A DNA stretch of 64,000 bases, taken from positions 49,486,908 to 49,550,907 of the forward strand of contig CM055106.1 in assembly GCA_029204225.1 (NCBI GenBank). The letters run 5' to 3'. The position numbers were made by a program, and so were the translations under genes. This stretch comes from Diphasiastrum complanatum. Taxonomy: Eukaryota; Streptophyta; Lycopodiopsida; Lycopodiales; Lycopodiaceae. The notes beneath the pieces were generated by a model. That model did not search any database and was not told where the DNA came from. It saw only the letters and a program-made list of their open reading frames with translations. Each line of letters starts with the position of its first letter. The first letter of the stretch is position 1. Shown piece after piece: positions 12,226-24,445 of this stretch.

Positions 12226-12299
12226 AAATAAAATCGTCCACTGAAATTTGCTGTGAGGGCATGGCATCTTGCGCGTGTAAGCCCACGCAAGCTTAAGTG

Positions 12300-12900
<601 letters not shown>

Positions 12901-13018
12901 GTAGAATTAAAGGAGAGTAGTGTTAGTGGAGGTAGAGTTAGATGCAAAGTAGGAAACTAACTAAAATTAGCATTTATGCATAGTTAGATACCTATCTAGT
13001 GATCTAACCCTTGTTGAC

Positions 13019-13432
13019 ATGCGGGAGGACTATACTACGAAAGATCTTCGACCCTACAAATCTTTGATAGCTCTATCTTCCACTGAATCAGAGTATATCG
13101 CTGCCTCTCAAGCTACAAAGGAAGCAATTTGGTTGAGAAACTTATTCTCAAATATCGGTCTGAATCAATCTGCTCTGACATTATTATTTTGTGATAATCA
13201 AAGTGCCATTGCCTTATCAGCCAACCCTAGATTTCATTCTAGGAGTAAGCACATTCAACTGAAGTATCATTTTGTCAGAAACAAAGTTCTCAACGAAGAA
13301 GTCAGACTGCATTATTGTAGAACGCAAGATATGACAACAAATATTTTTACCAAAGCATTAAGTTTGAAAGTGCACAGAAGATTTTGTGTAGAACTAGGTT
13401 TGAAGGTCAAGGCATTCAAGGATTCAGATTAA
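13019..13432 (+). pseudogene. Ty1/copia RNase H, 3' end of a truncated element
   Basis: This is the C-terminal RNase H of copia pol. It is recognised by LIALSSTESEYIAASQATKEA, WLRNLF, CDNQSAIALSANP, FHSRSKHIQLKYHFVR and the terminal TNIFTKAL. All upstream copia domains are missing, so the element is 5'-truncated where it meets the LTR-like segment at about 12.9-13.0 kb. The frame is open for 137 codons and ends just before the polypurine tract, as in intact copia elements. Confidence 0.93.
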
Positions 13433-13440
13433 GGGGGAGT
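13431..13440 (+). other. Polypurine tract
   Basis: AAGGGGGAGT directly follows the copia RNase H stop. It is the standard primer for plus-strand synthesis and marks the start of the 3' LTR a few bases downstream. Confidence 0.9.
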
Positions 13441-13443
13441 ATT

Positions 13444-14579
13444 TGATTATTCTCCTTCTTACTAATCGACTAATCAGTTTTAATCCTCATCCATTGTTTA
13501 TCCAGTTCTACAGATTTTCCTGTGTTTTTATACAGTCTGCATAATTACAAGTGTTTTTACACAGTTTGCAGAAATGCACGGAGTTTGACAACATTGTCGT
13601 ATTTTCTCTCTACACAATCCAGACAGTGTCGCCTGTCAAGAATTACGAGTAAAATTACAGTGTCGCGTTTTATGCATTTTAGTGACATTGTCGCCTGTCA
13701 GGAAGTACGTGTAAAAATGCAGTGTTGTCTTTTTCACATTTTTCGTCTGTCATAATTTGCGAGTAAAATCGCAGAGTCGCATTTTTTGCATTTTTTTCAA
13801 AGTGCCTCAAATGTTAAGAAAATGACTCTGGCAAATTGTGGAGCTACCTCAAAGATGAAGGAAATGAGTTTTTAGGACACTGTCGTCTTTTTGCGACACT
13901 GTCGCCTGTGACAGTTTTAGTTCATTTCTGCAGAATAACAGTTTTAGTTCATTTATGCAGACAAACTGTTTACGACCAATTTTCATCGCTTATCAACAAT
14001 CAATTTCTGAGAAGGAACTGGATGAATGCCAACGGACTCCAGCCAACTGGCAATCACATTTGACGACCTACTTACTTAGTATAAATCAGTTGTTCATACA
14101 TCTCATTAAGTAACGAATCAACATTGTAAATTGTGAAGGAGTTGAGTGTTATTACACAACGCTTCCTGCACTCTTATCAAGCAGATCGTTCACAATCAGA
14201 AGGTATTGTAGTTAGCTCTCTATCAAGCTTTCAAGCTTGAACTCTCTTGAGCATTCTAGCTCAGTTAGAGTGCACGGTTTCTATCCGTTATTGTTTTGCA
14301 CTCATTAGCATGTGATTTTGTTTTTCTGAATCAATACTATTTTTTATTGCATTCAGTATATGTCATAATGCATGCATCTATGTATTGCTTTTGTAACTGA
14401 TAATAATTGTTTGAGAATTCAATACTTTATGTTTGGCTACATAATCACTTAGTGTCTATCTGAAAGTTAGTTGCAAAAGATTGAACGTGATTTCCATGTT
14501 TTGTTCAATTTTTGATAGGCGTAGTCATGCATTGGAAGTAGGAAGTTTTCGCATTCAATTATCTCACATATTTTTGACA
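13444..14579 (+). mobile_element. Copia 3' LTR (tentative edges)
   Basis: The proposed LTR begins with TG at 13444, four bases after the polypurine tract. It contains about three degenerate ~55-65-bp tandem units around 13625-13795 (each with GTCGCCTGTC-like and GAGTAAAAT-like blocks) and a TATA-like TATAAAT at about 14080. It ends near CA at 14578-14579. Near its end it carries GATAGGCGTAGTCATGC (14514-14530), shared exactly with two other LTRs in the window. The start is well supported by the PPT; the end is a guess because no second LTR is present. Confidence 0.6.
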
Positions 14580-14685
14580 CCTTGCTAGGTGCATTTGGAG
14601 TGATCATATGCCTTATTGAGGGTGCTTCACTGCCAAGGCATGTTCCTCTTGTGGATCGGGTTGAGGAGAGAGAGGTGGTGAAGGA

Positions 14686-16278
14686 TTACATTAGCAATGC
14701 ATTGGAATTCAGGGGAAAAATGGGGTTGGATGAAGGGAAAGTTAGTTTTGTCAATGGGTTAGAAGCGGAAGAGTAGAAGAGATGTTGGAAGGAAGTACCA
14801 CTAGTGTCCTGCGGGTTGGTTGATGGAGGAGCTGCCGACACTTGACCTGGGTCTTGAAATGCCGACCCTTGATTTGTTGTTGGAGGCCCTTGGAAACCTG
14901 CCTCATCACCACCATCTGATCCATCGTAGTGATTCTCTAATTGGTGAAATTGAGCGTGCTCCACATGGACAGAAGGTGTCGATTGGATGGCTACCTTTAA
15001 CTTCTCTTTCAGGGTGGCAATATGTTGGTTGAGGGCCTCGACGGAAGCAGTATATGATTGTTGTAATTTGTTATGTTGCTCCATCATGGCCTTTAACTTT
15101 TGTGCCAATGTTTGATATGCCTCCACTGGAATCTTAGTTCACTCGGGAATAGCTGGAGGTGTGAAATCTTCGAAATTGACATGTGCCAGTTGATCCTTCA
15201 TAGCGAAACGTGTTGTTGTTGCAGTTGCCAAGACATCGTCGTGCTTCGTAGTAAGGGTGGCCATGGTAGTTTGCAAGTTGGTCTTTCAGCTGGATTTGGT
15301 TATGAAGGTGGCTGAGCATCTGTTGCTATTGCTGGATGTATGCATTGAGATACTAGATCTGCTGCTGCTATTGAGTGAGATTAGCCACCAACTTTGCCAT
15401 TTCCTACTAAAGCTGTAAGATGGCTCTGTCGTCTACCTGCCTCAATGCGTGTTGGCCTGACAATGTGCCAAAAATGTTGTATTGCAGCTCATTCACCAAC
15501 CATACCGATCTTTGGGCCTGTAGTGGTAATTGCTCCCAAGGTCCAAGGTCAGGGGAGGGGCGTCCATAGTGGGGGTAAGGCATAGAAGATCTAGAATTGG
15601 TGGAGAAGATGTATTTTGAGGAAATGAAGGTGGAGGGGATTTAGGTTATGGAGGTGGTGATTGTGGAGGTGATTGGTGTTTTGGAGGAGAATGTGGAGGT
15701 GGTTGGTGTTTTGGAGGAGAATTAGCTTGTGAAGGAGAAGAATGGATGGGAGTAGTTGTCACAATAATGGATTGGGTTTGGGTTAGTAAATGTAGTGCAA
15801 AGTCATCTACGTTGACCGAGGAGTCAAGTAGAGTGGAGGTATGTACAGGAACTGGCTTTTTTAGAATGATAGAATCAAAGCCTATGTTAAGCATGAGAGA
15901 AGGCGTGGATGTGGCAATAGGTGGTGGAGGTAATGGTGGAATGGTGGAGGTGTTAGTAATGTTAGGAGGAAGCGATGGTTGAACAACTAAAATGACTGTC
16001 ATTGGCAGGATCATTCCAAATGAGCCTGATCCGAAAGCTCATGCATCCAAAGAGCTGCCTGCTGCTGCTGCTACTTGTTGTCTTTGTTGGGCCTATTAGA
16101 GTAGGGCCTCTTGTTGTGCCAAAACTTCCTTTGGGACTTGAGAAGATTTAAGGCTCCCTATGAATACAACATATTCTGCCCCTATATCACTGGATAAGAT
16201 ATCAAGGGAGATGTCTTCTACAGTGCTTTGTGTAGGAAATCGGTGGAAAAACCGTGGTGAGCAACGAAAGTGGAGCAT
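14686..16278 (-). pseudogene. Pro/Ser-rich accessory ORF remnants of a retrotransposon
   Basis: Minus-strand frames at 16278-16096, 16014-15646, 15319-15134 and 15126-14686 follow one another. The 16014-15646 piece is Ser/Thr/Pro-rich and ends in repeated PPKHQPPPHSPP. The 15126-14686 piece starts with a helical, heptad-like stretch (EAYQTLAQKLKAMMEQHNKL) and becomes Gly/Ser/Asn-rich. Proline-rich followed by coiled coil is the same plan as the plus-strand region at 9.8-11.1 kb, though no residue-level match was seen. I infer an accessory ORF of an LTR element. No known domain was recognised. Confidence 0.4.
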
Positions 16279-16726
16279 ATAGTTGTGGATCGAAAATGAG
16301 GCAGTTACCAGTAAAGATCGAGTTCAAGGTGAATCAGATATTATATTGCGCAAATAGAACAGAACGATAGTGAAACAATGAACTCAAAAACATAAGTCCA
16401 ATGCATGAAGCTGGGCGCAAAACAATAGCTGCTCAAAAAAAAGACTTCAGCTGAGTTTGTTGATCCAAAAAAAACAAAAAACTGAACTTGACTATATTTA
16501 CAACATAATGCCTGTAGGATGACAACTTGATCGGTGCGTTGACTCCAATGCAGATCTTCCTTGATGATTGGAAGTCGGATGATCAGTACATTGAAAATAG
16601 ACATTAATCTATTTAATTAACTACATCCATCCTACAGTAGGTAGCCGTCATTTTACAATGAATGTATGTACAAGAGTAGGTGGATTGTCAGTGTCGCGAC
16701 ACGAGACATATTCTTGACAATATCAA

Positions 16727-16825
16727 AAATTTACAAAGACTCGAGAAATATACAAAGACTCGAGAAATATACAAAGACTCAGAAAGTATACAGTGACTCA
16801 AAAACCTACAATGACTCAAAAAATT
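16727..16825. repeat. ~20-bp tandem repeat, about five units
   Basis: Degenerate direct repeats based on AATATACAAAGACTCGAGA. Just before it lies a perfect 12-bp palindrome, GTGTCGCGACAC, at 16691-16702. It is adjacent to, and may belong to, the far end of the minus-strand copia LTR at 16934-17251. Confidence 0.75.
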
Positions 16826-16933
16826 ATGAATGGATACGGTATTGAGAAATTCTAACTTTTGGATATCGAAAAATCTCGAATTTTTTGAGTCGATATAGTG
16901 TCGTAAAATTCTGAGTTTGACAGTGTCAGATTT

Positions 16934-17251
16934 TACAAAGGATAAAAAATATACACTATGAACCAAGGTCGGAAAAGTTACACCTGATTCAATCCAATCC
17001 AGAGTCGAAGACGCCCGGATATTTTTTTGCCTTGATCCGATCCAGGGTCAAAAAATCTCTCTTTGATGGGATTAACATTGGGTCAAAAAAGACTTGGGTT
17101 GAAAAAATTCGATCCTGAATTTTTCGATACTCTATAAGAGAATTTGAATCTTCTTCTTCCTTCATTTTTTTTTGTTGTAGTTTTTTTGAATAAGTATAAA
17201 CATATTTCAGGATGCTCATTCAGAATTGGGCTTGAACATGAAATTCCAACA
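16934..17251 (-). mobile_element. Copia LTR, copy 1
   Basis: Read on the minus strand, pol ends, a purine-rich tract follows (AAGGGAAAG, 17252-17260), and the LTR begins TGTTGG at 17251. It is similar over about 320 bp to 19048-19375 (copy 2), including TTTTTCGATACTCTATAA. The true LTR may extend further, towards 16690. Sequence at 16830-16930, next to it, resembles the satellite monomers of 31-32.5 kb. Confidence 0.8.
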
Positions 17252-17270
17252 CTTTCCCTTAATGTGGATC

Positions 17271-19036
17271 CTAAAAAATTTCGATCTTCAAATTTAGCAT
17301 GTTGTTAAATATGAGATGATGTTCCTTTGATAAAGCGTTGGTGAAGTAATCTGCTGCCAGTAACTCTATCCTGCAGTAAACCAAAAAAATTTCCTTGCTT
17401 TGCACTCTCTCTCTAAGGTAGTGATACTTGATTTCGATATGCTTACTTCGAGAGTGGAATCTCATATTCAAAGGTAGTGTAATGGCACTTGGATTGTCAC
17501 AATAGAGGGTCGTTGGATGTAACTGGATAATTTCGATATCTGCAAGCAGGTTCCTCAACCCCATTGCCTCCTTGGTAGCATTTGTCATAGCTATGTATTC
17601 TGATTTTGTGGAGAATTGAGATTTGTTTTGAACAAGAACACTAATCTAGAGGTCAATTTTCTTGTATCAATATCTCCTGCCCAATCTGCATCTGTGTAGC
17701 CCTCCAGAATGTTGGTAGGTTGGCTGTCTCCATGGTAGATGCTAAGGTGTTTTGTAACTTGGACATACTTCATGACCTTCATGAGAGCCTTATAATGAAC
17801 TGGATCTGGATTTGAAAAAAATCGGTTGAGAGAGCCGATTGAATAAGCAAGGTCGGGTCGAGTGCAGAGCATAACATACATCAATGATCTGATTATGGAG
17901 TGAAACAGATACCGCTTCATTTCCTCCTTCTCTGACTCGGATTTTGGACATTGCTCCTTTGACAGCTTCAAACCAGGATCAAGTGGGAAGTGGCTCGGTT
18001 TGCACTCGGCATTCCATATTTTATTAGCACATTGGTGAGGTATCTCTGTTGATTGATGAAAATCTGTCTGTTGGGTCGAATTCAAAAAATCTGAATTCCG
18101 AGACAATAGTGTGCTGGTGGACCCATGTCAGTCACCTTGTATTCCTGTGCTAACATGCGTTTGCTATCCTTCAACAAATTCAAATGATTACTGAACAGTA
18201 AAGTATCATCTACATAAAGAGTAACGATGATGAAAAAATCCAATACACACTTAAAATAAGCATTTGAGTCTACCGAGTTTGGAATGAAACCATTCTCGTT
18301 CAAGAATGCATTAATTTTTTGAAACCTGCATCAGAAAGAAGTAAACGAATTGTAGCACGCTTTACCATAGGACTGAATGTTTTGGAATAATCCAAGTCTG
18401 GAATCTGGGAGAAGCCTTTGGCTACCAATCTGGTCTTGTATCGATTTATTTTACCGTCAACATCATACTTCACCTTGCATGGAATCGAATTTCGATCATT
18501 TGGCAGCTTAGTTATAGTCCGGGTTTGATTCTTGATCAAAGAATCGAATTCTGCATCCATGGATGCTTTCCACTGGTCAGCGTCAGGTGTTGACATTGTC
18601 TCATGAACTATTTTTGGTTCATGCACAAAATAACAGGCCGGATTATCCATGATACGAGATAGAGGTTGTCTGGGTCGATTTGATCTTTTGGGTTGAATTT
18701 TGACCCTTTGATGTTGTTCGATTCGTTGAGATTTTTTCAATATCAATTTTCTGTTGTTTGGCCCTTGGGTCAAATTTTGAATTTTTGACCTTTGGATTGG
18801 ATTTTGAATTTTTGACCCTTGGATCAAATTTTGACTGTTCGATCTTTGGGTCGGATTTTTTTGGAGCTTTTTCCTTGTGATCAAAAAATTGGTCTTCCAT
18901 GAATATGACATCTCTGCTTGTGAATGTCTTCTACTCAAAATCTTTTTGGAAGGGAAGCATGGGCCATCAAGCTTTTGACACTAAGTGTTCGATTCTTCCA
19001 TTTTGTTACTCCATTGGACTGAGGGGAGTAGCATAA
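17271..19036 (-). pseudogene. Ty1/copia pol 3' part, copy 1 (integrase end, RT, RNase H)
   Basis: Reading down the minus strand, the integrase end (YSPQSNG...KNRT at about 19030-18985) is followed by a Lys/Ser/Asn-rich linker with repeated [10 protein letters not shown]-like units. RT follows ([21 protein letters not shown], then LYVDDTLLFSNHL) and RNase H (CDNPSAITLP, FHSRSKHIEIKYHYLR). Relative to copy 2, RT lacks an internal block: the frame jumps from IRLLLSDAG straight to FKK/NAF near 18310-18340, removing the segment that in copy 2 contains KIHKALYGLKQSPRALF. There are several frameshifts. The element is cut off inside integrase where copy 2's LTR begins. Confidence 0.9.
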
Positions 19037-19047
19037 TGGAAGAATAT

Positions 19048-19375
19048 ACAAAGGGTCAAAAATATACACTATGAACCAGAGTGGAAAAAGTTAGACCCGA
19101 TTCGATCCGATCTAGCATCGAAGACGCTTGGATATTTTTTGCCTCGATCCGATCCGATCCAAAGTCAGAAAACCTCTCTTCAATGGGATTAACATTGGGT
19201 CAAAAAAGACTTGGGTCGAAAAAATTTGATCCTGAATTTTTCGATACTCTATAAGGAATTTCGAGTCTTCTTCTTCCTTCATTTTTCTTTTGTTGTAGTT
19301 TTTCTGAATGATTATAAATAGATTTCAGAATGCTCATTACCTAATGGAATTGGGCTTGAGCATGAAATTCCAACA
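19048..19375 (-). mobile_element. Copia LTR, copy 2
   Basis: It is the same family and orientation as 16934-17251. It begins TGTTGG at 19375, beside a purine-rich tract. Its far end abuts the truncated integrase of copy 1 at about 19040, so one copy was inserted into, or recombined with, the other. The LTR is either short or truncated at that junction. Confidence 0.8.
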
Positions 19376-19417
19376 CTCTCCCTTAATGTGGATCCTGAAA
19401 AATTTCGATCTTCAAAT

Positions 19418-20890
19418 TTAGCATGTTGTTAAATATGAGATGATGCTCCTTTGATAGAGCCTCTTGGCGAAGTAATATGCTGCATGTAACTCTGTCCTAC
19501 AGTAAACCAAATAGATTTTCTTGCTTTGCACTTTCTCTCTAAGGTAGTGATACTTGATTTTGATATGCTTACTTTGAGAGTGGAATCTCGGATTCATAGA
19601 TAGTGCAATGGCAATTTGATTGTCACAATAGAGGGTCGTTGGGTGTGACTGGATAATTTCGATATCTACAAGCAGGTTCCTCAACCAAATTGCCTCCTTG
19701 GTATCATATGTGGCAGCTATGTATTCCGATTCTGTGGAGGATAATGCTACCGAGGTCTATTTTCGACTATTCCATGAAATCGGATCTTGATTGAACAAGA
19801 ACACAAATCCAAAGGTCAATTGTCTTGTATCAATATCTCCTGTCCAATTTGCATGTGTGTAGCCCTCCATAATGTTGGCAAGTTGGTTGTATCCATAGCA
19901 AATGCTAAGGTGTTTTTTTAGCTTGGACATACTTCATGACCTTCATGAGAGCCTTCCAATGAACTGGACCTGGATTTGAAAAAAATTGGCTGAGAGAGCT
20001 GATTGAATAAGCAAGGTGGGGTCGAGTGCAGAGCATAGCATACATCAATGATCCGATTATGGAGTGAAACAGATACAACTTCATTTTTTCCTTCTTTGAT
20101 TCGGATTTTGGACATTGCTCTTTTGACAACTTGAAACCAAGGTCGAGTGGGAAGTGGCTCGGTTTGCAACCATTTCATATTTTATCAGCACATTGGTGAG
20201 GTATCTTTGCTGACTTATGAAAATATGTCTATTGGGTCGAATTCGAAAAATCTGAATTTCGAGACAGTAGTGTGCTTGTGGACCCATGTCAGTTATCTTG
20301 TATTCATGTGCTAACATGCATTTGGTATCCTTCAACAAATTCAGATGATTACTCAACAATAAAGTATCATCTACATAAAGAGTAATGATGATGAAGAAAT
20401 CCGATACACACTTAAAATAAACATTTGAGTTTGCCGAGTTTGGAATGAAACCATTTTCGGTTAAGAATGCATTAATTTTTTGAAACAATGCTCTTGGAGA
20501 CTGTTTCAGACCGTACAAAGCTTTGTGAATTTTACACACTAGGTGCTCCTTACCCTTCAGCTCATATCCTTTTGACTGGGACATGTAGATTTCCTCTTGA
20601 ATGGTGCCATTAGGAAGGCAAATTGGACATCCATTTGATGAACTTCAAGGTTGGCTGCAACTGCATAGGAAAGAAGTAAACGAATTGAAGCATGCTTTAC
20701 CACAAGACTGAATGTTTCAGACCAGGTCTGGAATCTGGGAGAAGCCTTTGGCTTCCAATCTGGCCTTGTATCGATTTATTTTACCGTCAGGATCATACTT
20801 CACCTTGAATACCCACTTGCATGGAATCAAATTTTGATCTTTTAGCAGCTCAGTTATAGTCCGGGTTTGATTCTTGATTAGAGCTTCTCT
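19418..20890 (-). pseudogene. Ty1/copia pol 3' part, copy 2 (RT, RNase H)
   Basis: The minus-strand RT keeps the central block missing from copy 1 (EHLVCKIHKALYGLKQSPRA) and the catalytic LYVDDTLLLSNHL. It is followed by the thumb region and RNase H (CDNQIAIALSMNPRFHSQSK). Frames break at several points (about 20170, 19900, 19690). Upstream, weaker RT sequence reaches about 20890, where the element ends and the A1 duplication begins. Integrase and gag are absent. Confidence 0.9.
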
Positions 20891-20929
20891 CTTTTCTATT
20901 CATGGTCGATCATCTGCGTGAGTACAATG

Positions 20930-21600
20930 AGCCATTATAAAAATTTGGTCCAACATGCTTCGACCAACTGTTCTACTTGAGTGCCACGACCAAGTGCTCT
21001 CACAGAGTGCTACAATCACCTCGACTTCTGCCGAATCTCTTGATATAGCTTCAACAACACTTTCAACCAAGGGATTCTAGCCAAAGCAATTACCCAAAGA
21101 CTCAATTGACGACATCAACAGACATAACAACCACATGAGTCCTTCATTCAATGAAAGTCTAGCTTGGATACTACCAAAGATCCAGATCTAGCAGCTGCAA
21201 GTTCCTATATCACCAAATGTGCAGCAGTGAGACAATGTTCAAGAAGAGAAAGCCATATTGTAGACCAGATCAGTAGGACCAGACGAACATCACCTCCCAC
21301 TTTCTCACATACTCAGCAACCACAATCTCCACAAGTGGAATCACCTGCTGCTACAAGATCCAGGTCCCCATCACCAACCGGGATATTCCCATTACTCAAA
21401 TCATCCCCTTGCATTCCAACTACCACCATAGGCAATAGATTGAGGGGAGGGATAAAGGGAACTACCTGCAACCACACAAGAAAAAGATACACTTGCAGTT
21501 GATCCCACTCAAGAAGACAAAGACAAAGAAGACAGACGGGCAATCCAACGAGACTCAACCAGGAGGAGCACCCCAGTCATAAAAGCTCTTCACCTGGGAC
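20930..21600 (+). repeat. Direct repeat A1 (first copy of ~670-bp segment)
   Basis: It is similar over its length to 22500-23170. Shared stretches include TTTGGTCCAAC, CCAAGTGCTCT, GACGACATCAACAGACA-like sequence, the block around TTCCTATATCACCAAATGTG, and the end GGAGGAGCACCCCAGTCATA. A Ser/Pro-rich reading frame (21164-21502) crosses it with the plan SPTFSHTQQPQSPQVES. It probably belongs to the accessory ORF of the element whose remainder lies at 23.1-24.4 kb. Confidence 0.85.
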
Positions 21601-21703
21601 CACAACATTGACTAGGACTATAGAATGAAAATGAAGGTCATCCAAAAAATCAAATTCTTTCACAAAGAATATCTGAGATGTGTAAAAGTTGGATAAGTCA
21701 AAA

Positions 21704-22268
21704 TGTTGGAGCTGAAAGTAATGTGTTCTCCACAACATTATTGACATGTATATTTTGCTATACTTAATCTGATAACAGCTCTGCCTCGTTTGGCGTCCAG
21801 ATTTGTGTCAATATTGCTATGCTTTTCTACATTTTGTCTGATTCTCTTATTGCTCAATCTGGTGATATGTTCTTAGTGAATTATTATTAGTCTAACTGTT
21901 GGCAACTAGTATTTAGTCTTGTCTTTCGCGACTGATTATCAGTCTAGCTCAGTCTAGCTCTTCGCGAATCATTCGCGACTAATAATTTGTCTAGCTGTTC
22001 GCGACAAATTATCCTTCTGATGTTTTTGTTGCTTACTGTTTGGCTACGTAATCAGATCGATCGTGATTTCTATCACTAACATTTTGTTCATTTCTGATAG
22101 GCGTAGTCATGCTTAGAGAAAGAGTAATATGGCTCATTCCACTGCACACGAACACTTTCCGTTCGAGTTCGTTTCTTGTTTGAGTTTTGAGTTCGTTTCT
22201 TTTCGTGTTCGTTTCTTTTCGAGCTATTTTAGTTTCTCACACTCACACACCCTCTTTCAATCCCAACA
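21704..22268 (+). mobile_element. Isolated copia LTR, ~565 bp
   Basis: The edges form the inverted pair TGTTGG...CCAACA. Its right-hand ~420 bp match the 5' LTR at 62273-62708, including GATAGGCGTAGTCATGC (22096-22112) and the run GCTGCACACGAACACTT-like. In this copy CCAACA is not followed by a tRNA-iMet primer-binding site and no polypurine tract precedes it, so it behaves as a solo LTR. No 5-bp target duplication is visible (CAAAA on the left, CTATC on the right), which argues for recombination after insertion. Confidence 0.8.
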
Positions 22269-22499
22269 CTATCTGGCACCCACTCTCTGATGCATGAAAT
22301 TTTTGTTTGACAAGCACTCCACATTTAGCGACTCTTTGTAAACGACAAGTCATAATTGTAGAATAGCTCAAGAATAAATTTTTTATTTATCCATCTTCAG
22401 ATTACCTTCTAGAGAGCTCAAGATGTCTATGCATATCCAAGTTTCTGAGAGATCCATGTCACTTCACAATTGATTCTTGCATCTAATTGAGATATGGGT

Positions 22500-23170
22500 C
22501 TTTGAGTCAACTACAGAGAAATTGTGAAAATTTGGTCCAACGTCCCCACCGAGAGTTCAACCACATGTTCCAACTGAGTGCCCTAACCAAGTGCTCTTAT
22601 AGAGTGCTCCAATCACATCGACTTCAGCCAAATCTTTTGATCAAGCTTCAACAAAATCTTTCAACCAAGTTATTCTAGCCAAAGCAATTATCCAAAGACT
22701 CAACTAACGACATCAACAGACAAAACAACCACATGAGTCCTCCATTCAATGAAAGTTCAGCTTGGATACTACCAAAGATCTAGAGCTAGCAGCTGCAAGT
22801 TCCTATATCACCAAATGTGCAGCAGTGAGACAATGTTAATGAAGAGGAAGCCAAATTACAGACCAGATCAGTAGGACCAGATGAACATCACCTGCCACTT
22901 TCTCACATACTCAGCAGCCACAATCTCCACAAGTGCAATCACTTGCTGCTACAAGATCCAGGTCCCCATCACCAACCGGGACATTTCCACTACTCACATC
23001 ATCCCCTCGCATTCCAACTACCACCATAGGCAACAGATTCAGGGGGGGGAGAAAGGGAGCTACTTGCAACCACACAAGCAAAAGATACACTTGTAGTTGA
23101 TCCCACTCAAGAAGACAGACGGGCAATCCAATGGGACTCAACCAGGAGGAGCACCCCAGTCATAAACCTC
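22500..23170 (+). repeat. Direct repeat A2 (second copy of ~670-bp segment)
   Basis: This is the second copy of A1, in the same orientation, about 1.57 kb downstream. It differs by scattered substitutions and small indels, so the duplication is not recent. Unlike A1 it runs directly into further Ser/Pro-rich sequence (23131 onward). The interval 22269-22499 between the LTR and A2 shows nothing recognisable. Confidence 0.85.
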
Positions 23171-24445
23171 AGGTTTCGAGCATCAGGGAGATGAAGATCC
23201 TTAGGGAAGTACAAGCATTGGAAAATCAGTCTTCTCCTTCAACCACTCCTGCATCCACACGATCCACATTCATGTCATCCAGTTTTCTTGCCATGACATT
23301 TGTATCTACTTCCATGTCTGTTATATCATCCACACCATATATCGCAACTTCCATCATCAGAATACCACCACCACCACCTTACCGTACATCTTTTTGTTAT
23401 TCCACCATCTCACCATTCATCTCTTTTCAAACCCTGGTAGTCTTACCGAGGCAGCTAAAAGATCATTATAGTGTCTTATGGAGACCAACTACCACCTACA
23501 TTGGTTGGTCAATAAAAAAGAAAGCAGGTGAAGCTGCAAGAAAAGATAATAAAAAAGAATCAAAGAGATCCAGCTGAGAAGACCAATACGAAAGAAAAGA
23601 TCGAGAAGCAGACAAAGATCTTGGCCGAGTCTCAACAAATAACAGATCAAAGGAAAAGATGAAGATGACAGTGGACTTGCAGGATAAAGTGAGCTCCATA
23701 CCAAGTAATTAGTGATCAAAGCTTGACACTACAAAGATTTGAAGTTGCAACTATGATATTGTCAATTCCTTCACCTTCCACCAAACCTCTCATTGTGTTT
23801 CTCTACCATCATCAACCCATCTGTCCAATCTGTTTCTACCACCATTACATAACCTCCTTGAAGACTGATAATCCAAGGTTTGTGTGACCTACCAATTGAA
23901 GGTTCTCCACTTCTCGTTGAGACAAGAGTGTCAATGAGGCCAAGACTTCGATTGGAAGAAGAATCGAGGAAGCACCCTGAAGCAGAAGGAGAATACAAAG
24001 AGTGCCAAGACAATTCATGATTATTTGGCAGGACCTACAAGAAAATTGTCCGAGAAATCTAGAGAAAAAATTCAAAGGAAATTTTCAGAAGACAGTATGT
24101 TTAGATGATCGAGAGCTGCTATACGAACAAGCTTATACCAGTGATTAGGCCTTATCTGGGACCCATTCCGTTGGGCATAAGAACGAGGTTCATCACATTT
24201 GAAGCCATCGGAAAGGAGATAAGCTAAAAGAAGTCTCTTGACAAAAAGAAAGCTAAAAAGAACAAGCAAAAGACTCTCAATTATGCAGGGCTATCCTGAT
24301 AATCTTCTGCGACTTTGAAGTGTTGCCAAAAAGCGTGACGTTATCAACCAATAAGTTCTTGATTTTACGCAGGCAAATGCTGATCCATGCCTTTCCAAGA
24401 ATCAAGCGTCAAAGTTGAGGCATTGTAGTGGGACCTGCAACACTA
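23131..24445 (+). pseudogene. Accessory ORF remnant (Ser/Thr/Pro-rich, then Lys/Glu-rich)
   Basis: The open frame 23131-23577 (148 codons) is Ser/Thr/Pro-rich to residue ~90, includes IRIPPPPPYRTS, and ends in a basic KKKAGEAARKDNKKESKRSS. Broken frames continue with helix-prone Lys/Glu-rich sequence to about 23700, and unassigned sequence follows to 24445. It is the third occurrence in the window of a low-complexity Pro/Ser region followed by charged helices, here ending in front of a purine tract and a TG that could open an LTR. No known domain was seen. Confidence 0.4.

Noticed and set aside
17271-20890. One complete copia element with two LTRs (16.9 and 19.0-19.4 kb)
   Set aside because: Both LTRs have pol 3' ends on the same side, so they are the 3' ends of two separate copies.
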